Shown here in pieces: positions 17,902 through 24,393 of a stretch of 29,915 bases of DNA; the stretch's first letter is position 1; each line of letters opens with the position of its first letter. The stretch covers positions 1 to 29,915 of the forward strand of contig CABSFC010000021.1 in assembly GCA_902476875.1 (NCBI GenBank), given 5' to 3'. The notes beneath the pieces were generated by a model. The model was not told where the DNA came from and ran no database searches. It saw only the letters and a program-made list of their open reading frames with translations. Source of the stretch: an uncultured Oscillibacter sp. Its GTDB lineage: Bacteria > Bacillota > Clostridia > Oscillospirales > Oscillospiraceae. The position numbers were made by a program, and so were the translations under genes.

Positions 17902-18357
17902 ATGGATAAGCTTGATTTGATCCTGGAGCGGCTGGGAAAATTTGAGGAGGATATGAATTCCAGGCTGGATGCTGTGGACTCCAGGCTGGATGCCGTGGAC
18001 TCCAGGCTGGATGCTGTGGACTCCAGGCTTGATTCCGTGGACTCCAGGCTTGATTCCGTGGACTCCAGACTGGACGCCGTGGATTCCAGGCTGGATGCCG
18101 TGGATTCCAGGCTGGACACTATGGACTCCAGGCTGGATGGCCTGGAATTGGAGATTACAAAGACAAATCTGACGATCGAAAACGAAATAAAACCTCAGAT
18201 CGGAATCCTGGCCGAGGCCGTTCAGGGAATCAACGCAAAGCTGGACGCCATGCCCACGGCGGAAGATCTGGAGATCACCAACAGCCGGATCGACACGCTG
18301 GAGGCTATCGTCAAGCGCCTCTCCCGGGATGTCGCCAATCTGAAAAAAGCCCAGTAA
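17902..18357 (+). CDS. Coiled-coil protein with nine SRLDAVD heptad repeats
   Basis: The 151-aa protein is almost entirely coiled coil. After MDKLDLILERLGKFEEDMN come nine perfect-length heptads (residues 20-82). The unit is SRLDAVD, with variants SRLDSVD, SRLDTMD and SRLDGLE. Leu and Val/Met sit three residues apart, as expected for a/d positions. The C-terminal third (IENEIKPQIGILAEAVQGINAKLD, ITNSRIDTLEAIVKRLSRDVANLKK) continues as non-repetitive coiled coil. There is no signal peptide or membrane segment. It has its own promoter, a GAGG seven bases before the ATG and a strong terminator, so it is a monocistronic unit. Function is unknown; a spacer, oligomerisation scaffold or cytoskeleton-like role are guesses. 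Confidence 0.88.
   Translation: MDKLDLILERLGKFEEDMNSRLDAVDSRLDAVDSRLDAVDSRLDSVDSRLDSVDSRLDAVDSRLDAVDSRLDTMDSRLDGLELEITKTNLTIENEIKPQIGILAEAVQGINAKLDAMPTAEDLEITNSRIDTLEAIVKRLSRDVANLKKAQ
17959..18147 (+). repeat. 21-bp tandem repeat, nine copies
   Basis: Nine units of 21 bp encode the heptad SRLDAVD; the consensus unit begins TCCAGGCTGGATGC and ends GTGGAC. Copies differ mainly at silent sites (GCT/GCC, GGC/TGG context, GAC/GAT) and by GCT-to-TCC changes (Ala to Ser) in two adjacent copies, suggesting past duplication of blocks. Because 21 is divisible by 3, gain or loss of copies keeps the frame. Confidence 0.92.
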
Positions 18358-18374
18358 GATCTTCCATATCATCC

Positions 18375-18405
18375 AAAGCGGCGCCCGATGGGCGCCGCTT
18401 TTTTT
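18375..18405 (+). terminator. Intrinsic terminator of the coiled-coil gene
   Basis: A perfect 12-bp stem (18375-18386 with 18390-18401; GC core GCGGCGCCC / GGGCGCCGC, loop GAT) is followed by a T-run to 18405. It starts 18 nt after the stop codon. Confidence 0.95.
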
Positions 18406-18504
18406 GCCCGCGTTTCCAGGCGGCGCCCATGCATAATCACGCGCCGCCTGCGCACACTAGCTACCGGCGGAAAGCCAAATTCTTTCACGCAGGAGGATCA
18501 TGTT

Positions 18505-18696
18505 ATGATGAAGGATTGCACCAACGGCGGCTGCGAATGTACCCCCAATCAGAGCATCAAGTGCACCGTGAACAACTGCGCCCATCACTGCCAGGACACC
18601 CAGTACTGCGGCCTGACGGAGATCCAGGTGGGCACCCACGAGACCAACCCCACCATGGTGGAGTGCACCGACTGCCAGAGCTTCAAGCTGAAATAA
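18505..18696 (+). CDS. DUF1540 small cysteine-rich protein
   Basis: The 63-aa product carries nine cysteines, with the DUF1540 pattern IKCTVNNCAHH...YCGLTEIQVGTHE and a closing CTDC. The cysteine spacing implies metal (probably zinc) binding. Function is unknown; such proteins are common in spore-forming clostridia, often in two copies of the domain. Here there is one full domain plus an N-terminal CTNGGCECTP segment. AGGAGG at 18491-18496 is eight bases from the ATG at 18505; a second ATG follows directly. The frame is open 39 codons further upstream, but that stretch covers the preceding terminator. Confidence 0.9.
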   Translation: MMKDCTNGGCECTPNQSIKCTVNNCAHHCQDTQYCGLTEIQVGTHETNPTMVECTDCQSFKLK

Positions 18697-18771
18697 CGCC
18701 GCGCCGGGGGCTTTGGGAAAGGGGTGTCCTTTCCCGGGGCTCCCGCTACATACTGGATGGGAGGCGGTGCG

Positions 18772-19125
18772 ATGGGAGGCAACTGGCCGGCGCGGATCGC
18801 CGGCGGCGCGGCGGGGCTGGCGAACGGATTGTTCGGAGGCGGCGGCGGGATGGTGTTCCTGCCCATCCTCTCCCGGTGGGGCGGCCTGCCCCAGCGGAAG
18901 CTGTACGCCACCTGCGTGGGAGTCATCTTCCCGGTGTGTCTGGTGTCCGCCGCCGTGTATCTGTGGCGGGGCGGCGTCTCGCTGATGGCCGCCCTGCCCT
19001 ATCTGGCCGGCGGCCTCATCGGCGGCTTTCTCGGCGGCAGGCTGTACGGCGGGATCTCCACGAAATTCCTCAAATGGCTGTTCGCCGCCTTTCTCTTTTA
19101 CGCGGGGGTGAAATATCTGCTGTGA
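18772..19125 (+). CDS. TSUP (TauE/SafE) transporter, first half-protein
   Basis: The 117-aa membrane protein begins MGGNWPARIAGGAAGLANGLFGGGGGMVFLPIL, the glycine-rich first repeat of the TSUP/TauE family of anion or sulfur-compound exporters. About four helices follow, ending LFAAFLFYAGVKYLL. A full TSUP has two such repeats in about 250 residues; here the frame stops after one. GGGAGG lies seven bases before the chosen ATG; an ATG five codons earlier lacks a good site. The last four bases GTGA are the start of the next gene, which supplies the second repeat. Confidence 0.88.
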   Translation: MGGNWPARIAGGAAGLANGLFGGGGGMVFLPILSRWGGLPQRKLYATCVGVIFPVCLVSAAVYLWRGGVSLMAALPYLAGGLIGGFLGGRLYGGISTKFLKWLFAAFLFYAGVKYLL

Positions 19126-19490
19126 CGGACTGGCTGCTTCCCTTCCTGTGCGGCCTGGGGGCCAGCGTGATCTCCGCCTGGGGCGTGGGCGGCGGGACGC
19201 TGCTTCTGCTGGTGATGACGCTGTTTTTGGGCGTGGACCAGCGGACCGCCCAGGGCGTCAACCTGCTGTTCTTCCTGCCCACCGCCGTCAGCGCCCTGGT
19301 GTGCCACGCCAAAAACGGCTACCTCGACAAGCCCGCCCTGAAAAACGCCGTGCCCGCGGCGGTGGTCGCCGCCGGGATCGGCGCCTGGATCGCCACGGCG
19401 GTGGACGTGGCCGTCCTGCGCAGGCCCTTCGGCGTCTACCTGCTGGCCTCCGGCGTCAGTCTCATCTGGCCGCAGAAGAAAAAACAGTGA
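19122..19490 (+). CDS. TSUP (TauE/SafE) transporter, second half-protein
   Basis: The 122-aa product starts at a GTG (19122-19124) overlapping the previous stop by four bases. It begins VTDWLLPFLCGLGASVISAWGVGGGTLLLLVMTLFLGVDQRTAQGVNLLFFLPTA, the TSUP repeat with its GGG motif and the typical QRxAQGxNLLFF helix. It ends RRPFGVYLLASGVSLIW, as a TSUP C-terminus does. With the upstream half it would build one transporter of about 240 residues from two chains. Substrate is unknown; family members move sulfite, sulfoacetate, thiosulfate or organic acids. The stop codon lies within the stem of the downstream terminator. Confidence 0.88.
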   Translation: MTDWLLPFLCGLGASVISAWGVGGGTLLLLVMTLFLGVDQRTAQGVNLLFFLPTAVSALVCHAKNGYLDKPALKNAVPAAVVAAGIGAWIATAVDVAVLRRPFGVYLLASGVSLIWPQKKKQ

Positions 19491-19514
19491 CCTTGGATAA
19501 GGTCACTGTTTTTT
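19479..19514. terminator. Bidirectional intrinsic terminator
   Basis: AAAAAACAGTGACC (19479-19492) pairs perfectly with 19501-19514 around an 8-nt loop. There is a T-run on the plus strand and, by symmetry, on the minus strand. It ends both the TSUP unit and the convergent htrA operon. Confidence 0.93.
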
Positions 19515-19526
19515 GCTTTTCGCCCA

Positions 19527-20858
19527 TCACGGCAGTCTGAAGATCTCGCCGTCGGCCGACGCTTTCACATCGTCCGCGGTCTGCTCCAGCTCCAGCGTGA
19601 CCTCCAGAATCCCGCCGTCCCGCCAGATGGTCATGGGCAGCGTGTCGCCCACGTGGTACTGCCGCCGCACCCGCAGCAGGTCCTGGCTGGTGACGGTCTC
19701 CTCGCCGGCGGCGGAGAGGATGTAGTCCCCCACCTGGATGCCCGCCAGGTCCGCGGCGGAGCCTGGCGTCACCTCCACGACCTCCAGGCCCCAGACCTCT
19801 TCCGCGAGCTGGCTGGCCACCATATTGACCATCACGCCCAGCACCGGCTCTGGCCGCGCCTCGCCATAGGCCAGCAAGTCGTTGACGATGCGCTGCATGG
19901 AGGCAGAGGGAATCGCAAAGCCCAGGCCCTCCACATTGGAGTAATCCGAACTCATTTTGATGACGTTGATGCCCACCACCTGGCCATATTCGTTGATCAG
20001 CGGGCCGCCGGAGTTGCCGGAGTTCAACGCGGCGTTGGTCTGGATCAGCGTCATGGTCCGGCCGTCCACATCCACGTCCCGGTTAATGGCGGAGACGATG
20101 CCGTCGGTCAGCGTCCCCCGCAGCTCCACGCCCAGGGGATTGCCGATGGCGTACACCTTGTCGCCCACCGAGAGAAGGTCGGAGTCGCCAAACGCGGCGG
20201 CGGGCAGGTCCTCCCCGTCGATCTTCAAAACCGCCAGGTCGTTCTCCGCGTCTCCGGCCACGTACTTCGCCTCATAGCTGTACCCGGTGTCCAGCGCCAC
20301 CAGGCACTCCCGGCCGCCCTCCACCACGTGGTAGTTGGTGACGATATAGCCGTCGCCGGTAAAGATCACGCCCGCGCCCACGGACAGGCCGATGTTCTCC
20401 CCCAGATCGGCCATCACCGTCACCACGGAGGGATTCACCAGTCTGTAGACCGCCTGGGCCGTCAGGCTCTCGCCCCGCTCCCGGGTCACCGGCAGCTCCA
20501 CGCCCTGCCCGGCGGGCCAGACGGGGATGGTGATCTCGCCGCTGATCTCCTCCTCATAGTAGTCGTCGTAATACTTTTCAAAGCGGTCCCGGTGGCCGTG
20601 GCCGTACTGCCATCCCCACACCCGCGCCGCCGCCACTATCCCCGCCGCCGCGGCGACAATGGCCAGAAATATCCAAAGGCCCGTCTTCTTCCGTTTTTTC
20701 CCGGCGGGCGCCGCCCTGGACGGCGTCCCGGCGGAGGCATTGCCCGGCAGAGGGCGAACGTAGGTCTCCACCACCTCCCGGGGGTCCGGCTGCCGGTAGG
20801 TCTCCACCACCTCGCCGGGGAGGCGCTCCTCCGCACGGGTCTCATTGTGTTCTTCCAT
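19527..20858 (-). CDS. htrA: HtrA/DegP-like membrane-anchored serine protease
   Basis: This 443-aa envelope protease has a basic cytosolic tail (1-58), one membrane helix (about 60-80) and an acidic linker (FEKYYDDYYEEE). A trypsin-like domain follows with the triad H177 (TNYHVVEG), D207 (ENDLAVL) and S283 (GNSGGPL). A PDZ domain comes after (about 345-425; GLEVVEVTPGSAADLAGIQVGDYILS). HtrA proteins degrade misfolded exported proteins. The cytosolic tail holds a near-perfect duplication, EVVETYRQPDP then EVVETYVRPLP, of unknown role. It begins six bases after the kinase stop, so it is co-transcribed with the two-component system, similar in logic to stress-induced HtrA loci of Bacillus. Confidence 0.96.
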   Translation of the reverse strand: MEEHNETRAEERLPGEVVETYRQPDPREVVETYVRPLPGNASAGTPSRAAPAGKKRKKTGLWIFLAIVAAAAGIVAAARVWGWQYGHGHRDRFEKYYDDYYEEEISGEITIPVWPAGQGVELPVTRERGESLTAQAVYRLVNPSVVTVMADLGENIGLSVGAGVIFTGDGYIVTNYHVVEGGRECLVALDTGYSYEAKYVAGDAENDLAVLKIDGEDLPAAAFGDSDLLSVGDKVYAIGNPLGVELRGTLTDGIVSAINRDVDVDGRTMTLIQTNAALNSGNSGGPLINEYGQVVGINVIKMSSDYSNVEGLGFAIPSASMQRIVNDLLAYGEARPEPVLGVMVNMVASQLAEEVWGLEVVEVTPGSAADLAGIQVGDYILSAAGEETVTSQDLLRVRRQYHVGDTLPMTIWRDGGILEVTLELEQTADDVKASADGEIFRLP

Positions 20859-20864
20859 GATGCC

Positions 20865-22319
20865 TCATTCCGTGGTCAGGGAGAAAGAGAAGGTCGTCAC
20901 TCCGTTCTCGCTGGTCACATCGATTTTTTCCTTGTGCTGCTCCAGGATCGTCTTGACGATGTAGAGCCCCAGGCCCACGCCGTCCTTGTCCTCGCTGCGG
21001 GACTTGTCGCTCTTGTGGAAGCGCTCGAACAGCAGCGGCAGCTCCTCCGCCGGAATGGTGTCCCCCAGGTTCCGCACGGTGACCCGGGCCTTGCCGTCGA
21101 TGGTGGTGACGCCCAGATACAGCGTGGTGCCCGGACGGCCGAACTTCGCGGCGTTTTCCAGCAGGTTGTAGATGACCTGGGTGATCATGTCGTTGTCGCC
21201 CAGGACCAGGATCGGCTCCTCGGGGATGTCGGCCTCCACGTCCAGGTCCCTGTCTGTGATCTTCTTCTCCATGGAGATCAGCACCCGGCGCATGCTCTCG
21301 CAGACGTCAAAGTGGTTGCCGCCCCGCAGGGGGTCTATGGCCTGGAGCTGGCTGACGTCCAGCATCCGCCGGACCAGCCGGCTCAGGCGGCGGCTCTCGT
21401 CGGAGATGATCTGCAGGTACTGCCGCTCGTTCTCCGGCGGGATGGTCCCGTCCAGGATGCCGTCGGTGTAACCGGCGATGGTGGTCATGGGCGTTTTCAG
21501 CTCATGGGAGATGTTGGCCACGAACTCCCGGCGCTGGCGCTCTGTCTGCTGCAGGCTCTCCGCCATGTTGTTGAAGGAGGCCGCCAGCTCGCCCACCTCG
21601 TCGTCCCGACCGTAGTCGTTCATGCGGATGTCAAAGTCCCCCTCGGCGTACCGCCGGGTGGCCTGGACCATCTCCCGGATGGGCTTCACCTGCCGCATGG
21701 CGGTGACGGAGGAGGCCATGAAAGCCACCATCAGCACCACGAAAGCCGTCATGAAGAACAGCCCCACAAAGCCCCGCCACATGGAGTCCAGCGACGCTAT
21801 GGAGGTCACGGCGAACACCTCGCCCACCCGCTCCTGGCTGACCGGGTTCACGGCGGGGACGCCCACCACGAACCGCTTGCCGTCGTACAGGCTCTCCAGG
21901 TCGCTGCGCCGGGCGGAGGAACCCTCCTCCGCGATCTCCCGGGTCATCTCCTCCGGCATGGTCACCACCATGCCGTCCAGCGCCGCGTCCGTGGACAGCA
22001 GTACATGGCCCTCGGTGTCGCAGATCATGAAATCCACGTCGGACACCACGGCCGCGAAGGAGACCAGCCGCTGAAAGTCCGGGTCGTCCCGCAGCGCGTC
22101 GATGTCCAGATAGCGCCCGCTCTCCAGATAGCTGACGGAGAGCTGGCTCATCACCCGGGCCCTGCTCTCGATCTCCTCGCTCTTTTTCTCCCGGGTGTAG
22201 TTGTAGCTCAGGGAGAAGAAGGACGCGCCCAGCAGGAACAGCGTCAGCAGCACCATGCCGGCGGTGACGAACATCTGCTGCCAGTAGATCCCCCGGAACT
22301 GCTGCCTGATTCGCTTCAT
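20865..22319 (-). CDS. Membrane sensor histidine kinase
   Basis: The 484-aa kinase has a membrane helix at 17-38 and an extracytoplasmic sensor of about 145 residues with a PAS/CACHE-like look (VDFMICDTEGHVLLSTD). A second helix lies at 185-207, then a HAMP domain (VKPIREMVQATRRYAEGDFDIRM). The dimerisation box is FVANISHELKTPMTTI with phospho-acceptor H272. The ATP-binding domain has the N box NLLENAAKF (386-394) and the G box KDGVGLGLYIVK. The ATG overlaps the response regulator stop as ATGA. The cognate partner is the OmpR-type regulator upstream; the likely target set includes the htrA gene downstream. The signal is not deducible. Confidence 0.96.
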   Translation of the reverse strand: MKRIRQQFRGIYWQQMFVTAGMVLLTLFLLGASFFSLSYNYTREKKSEEIESRARVMSQLSVSYLESGRYLDIDALRDDPDFQRLVSFAAVVSDVDFMICDTEGHVLLSTDAALDGMVVTMPEEMTREIAEEGSSARRSDLESLYDGKRFVVGVPAVNPVSQERVGEVFAVTSIASLDSMWRGFVGLFFMTAFVVLMVAFMASSVTAMRQVKPIREMVQATRRYAEGDFDIRMNDYGRDDEVGELAASFNNMAESLQQTERQRREFVANISHELKTPMTTIAGYTDGILDGTIPPENERQYLQIISDESRRLSRLVRRMLDVSQLQAIDPLRGGNHFDVCESMRRVLISMEKKITDRDLDVEADIPEEPILVLGDNDMITQVIYNLLENAAKFGRPGTTLYLGVTTIDGKARVTVRNLGDTIPAEELPLLFERFHKSDKSRSEDKDGVGLGLYIVKTILEQHKEKIDVTSENGVTTFSFSLTTE

Positions 22320-23026
22320 GCTTCCGCCTTCTCCGCCGGCTTCGCGCCGGTCAGCTCAAATTTATAGCCGACGCCCCAGACCGTCTTCAGCGCCCACTGG
22401 TCGGAGACGCCCTCCACCTTTTCCCGCAGGCGCTTGATATGGACATCCACTGTCCGGCTGTCGCCAAAGTAATCAAAGCCCCACACCTCGTCCAGCAGCT
22501 GGTTGCGGGTGTAGACCCGGTTGGGGGTGGCCGCCAGGTGGTACAGCAGCTCCAGCTCCTTGGGCGGGGTGTCCACCTTCCTGCCGTCCACCGTCAGCTC
22601 GTAGGAGTCCAGATTGATGACCAGCTTGTCGAAGGTCAGGCACTTGCTGGTGTCGTTGGGGATCTCCGTCCGCCGCAGCACGGCGTTGATGCGGGCGATC
22701 AGCTCCTTCATCTCAAAGGGCTTGACAATGTAGTCGTCCGCGCCCATCTCCAGACCCTGGATGCGGTCAAAGACCTCGCTCTTGGCCGTCAGCATGATGA
22801 TGGGGACCTTGCTGGTCTCCCGGATCTTGGCGCAGACCGCCCAGCCGTCCATGACGGGCAGCATGATGTCCAGCAGGATCAGGTCCGGAACGTCCTTCTG
22901 AAACTCCTCGATGGCCTTTCCGCCGTCGCCGGCGATGCGGACGTCAAAGCCCTCCTTCACCAGATACATATGAATGAGATCGGAGATATTGCGGTCGTCC
23001 TCTACCACCAGTATATTGCGGCCCAT
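22316..23026 (-). CDS. OmpR/PhoB-family response regulator
   Basis: The 236-aa regulator has a receiver domain with acidic pocket E9/D10/D11, phosphorylation site D53 (LILLDIMLPVMDGW) and K in IVKPFEMKEL. A winged-helix DNA-binding domain follows, with PPKELELLYHLAATPNRVYTRNQLLDEVWGF and RTVDVHIKRLREKVE. GGGAGGG lies six bases before the ATG at 23026. It is the first gene of the operon with the kinase and htrA. A perfect TATAAT at 23062-23067 on the minus strand marks the likely promoter. Confidence 0.96.
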   Translation of the reverse strand: MGRNILVVEDDRNISDLIHMYLVKEGFDVRIAGDGGKAIEEFQKDVPDLILLDIMLPVMDGWAVCAKIRETSKVPIIMLTAKSEVFDRIQGLEMGADDYIVKPFEMKELIARINAVLRRTEIPNDTSKCLTFDKLVINLDSYELTVDGRKVDTPPKELELLYHLAATPNRVYTRNQLLDEVWGFDYFGDSRTVDVHIKRLREKVEGVSDQWALKTVWGVGYKFELTGAKPAEKAEA

Positions 23027-23061
23027 AACATTCCCTCCCAGTTTTTCATTTCTTTGCTCTC

Positions 23062-23091
23062 ATTATACCCGTTCAGGCGGCGGGTTGTTGA
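23062..23091 (-). promoter_or_regulatory. Candidate promoter of the two-component/htrA operon
   Basis: A perfect -10 TATAAT (23062-23067, minus strand) lies 35 nt before the regulator start. The -35 is poor (TCAACA at 23086-23091, 18-bp spacer), which would suit an activator-dependent or autoregulated promoter. Confidence 0.45.
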
Positions 23092-23115
23092 ATTTTCTGT
23101 AAATAGTGGGGTCCC

Positions 23116-24246
23116 TCACGCCGTTTCCGTCAGCGCCAGACAGCTGCCGTCGGCGTTCTCCGCGGCGGACAGGAAGGCCCGCAGGCCCGTCGCGTCGGCG
23201 GTGCCGCCCAGCCAGATGGACACATCGCCCCGGAAGGTGGAGATGCGCTTGAGGAGGCTGGAGGCGTTGGAGCCGCTCTGCAGCTCATAGTCCGTGCGGT
23301 CGATGTCCGGCGTCACGCAGCAGTAGCCCGCGTCCCGGGCGGCCTGCAGCGCCTGGTCGCTCCCGTTTTGGACCAGCGCCAGCCGGGTCTTGCCGCAGGT
23401 GGCCAGGGCCAGGGCCCGGTTGCCCGCCTCCAGCTGCTCTGTCACCGTCCGGTCAGGGTCCGACCCGTCCGCCAGGATGCCCACGGCCTGTCCGGTGGCC
23501 GCCATGCGCCGCAGCAGGCCGCCGTTCTCCCGCATAAAGTCCGCCGTGCAGAAGAAGGCCGCCTGGGCGCCGTAGCGGTCCAGCGCGTCCAGCAGGGCCG
23601 GGGCGGAGTCTCCGGCCTCCAGACACAGATAGATGCTCCGGCCCTCGATCTCCACGCCCTGGCCGCCGTTCTCCGGCGTGTCGGAGGGCGCCGCGGCCGC
23701 CTTGCTCTTGAGGTATTCGTTATAGCGCCTCGCCACGGAGTAGGTGGAGGCGTTGGTGAACTCCTCCGGCGTCAGGCCGAAGCTGGACGGGCGCAGCCAG
23801 ATCAGATGGCCGTAGGCCGCGTCTGTCAGGGAGTACTCCAGACCGAAAAACTTCGCCACCACCGACGCCGGCACATAGGGCACGCCGCCCCGCAGGATGG
23901 CGCCGGGGGTGAAGGTGTTCCCATCCTTGTCGTAGCCGTAGCCCTTGTCCAGCTCGAACCAGATGGACCGGCCGCTGCTGCGCAGGCCGCCGTACAGGAT
24001 GACGTGCTTCTCCGCGCTGTTGTAGGTGTGGGAGATATCCAGCGTCTCCCGGACGACGCCGGTGAAGATGGTGCTGGGGATGTACAGGTAGCCGTTGTAC
24101 CAGAAGGGCATGGTGCTGTCCGACAGGGGCAGGATATACTCCTGGGCGGCAATGAAGTAGAGGTCTTCCGCCGCCTTCGCGGGCGGGACCGTCAGCTGGA
24201 ACACCAGCAGCGCGCACAGCGCCAGCGCCGCCGCTCTTTTTTTCAC
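23116..24246 (-). CDS. Secreted protein with degenerate NodB-like (polysaccharide deacetylase-type) domain
   Basis: The 376-aa product has a clear signal peptide (KKRAAALALCALLVFQLTVPPAKA, cleavage near 25-26). The N-terminal half (27-155) resembles the copper amine oxidase N-terminal/stalk-type wall domain: ILPLSDSTMPFWYNGYLYIPS and GGVPYVPASVVAKFFGLEYS. The C-terminal half (203-376) follows the NodB fold. IYLCLEAGDSAPALLDALDRYGAQAAFFCTADFM corresponds to motif 1 and GQAVGILADGSDPDRT to motif 2. The expected catalytic TFDDGP is CLEAGD, and both metal-binding histidines of motif 2 are absent, so deacetylase activity is unlikely. The initiator is GTG at 24246 with a G-rich site four to five bases upstream. 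Probably a cell-wall-binding pseudoenzyme. Confidence 0.85.
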   Translation of the reverse strand: MKKRAAALALCALLVFQLTVPPAKAAEDLYFIAAQEYILPLSDSTMPFWYNGYLYIPSTIFTGVVRETLDISHTYNSAEKHVILYGGLRSSGRSIWFELDKGYGYDKDGNTFTPGAILRGGVPYVPASVVAKFFGLEYSLTDAAYGHLIWLRPSSFGLTPEEFTNASTYSVARRYNEYLKSKAAAAPSDTPENGGQGVEIEGRSIYLCLEAGDSAPALLDALDRYGAQAAFFCTADFMRENGGLLRRMAATGQAVGILADGSDPDRTVTEQLEAGNRALALATCGKTRLALVQNGSDQALQAARDAGYCCVTPDIDRTDYELQSGSNASSLLKRISTFRGDVSIWLGGTADATGLRAFLSAAENADGSCLALTETA

Positions 24247-24275
24247 AGCGCTCCCCCCTCTCTTTTGAATGGTTT

Positions 24276-24305
24276 ATTTTATCACGGTTCCCCGCGATTT
24301 GTAAA
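24276..24305 (-). promoter_or_regulatory. Promoter of the NodB-like gene
   Basis: On the minus strand -35 TTTACA (24300-24305) and -10 TAAAAT (24276-24281) are separated by 18 bp, 30 nt before the GTG start. Confidence 0.6.
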
Positions 24306-24331
24306 GCGCCGGGCCGGAGGGCGCGCGCTTC

Positions 24332-24360
24332 TTGTCAACGAATGGAAAATAATGTATAAT
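24332..24360 (+). promoter_or_regulatory. Promoter of the AbiH gene
   Basis: -35 TTGTCA (24332-24337), 17-bp spacer, -10 TATAAT (24355-24360): near-consensus sigma-A, 33 nt before the start codon. It is divergent from the NodB-like gene promoter. Confidence 0.82.
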
Positions 24361-24393
24361 TTAAAGGAGTTCTGAAATCAAAGGAGGCCCACA

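Noticed and set aside
16420..18372. 650-codon minus-strand frame spanning mgtE and the coiled-coil repeat
   Set aside because: Antisense shadow; it remains open through the tandem repeat only because the unit is 21 bp.
18388..18504. Longer N-terminus for the DUF1540 protein
   Set aside because: It would begin inside the terminator of the preceding gene, and the AGGAGG site clearly serves the ATG at 18505.
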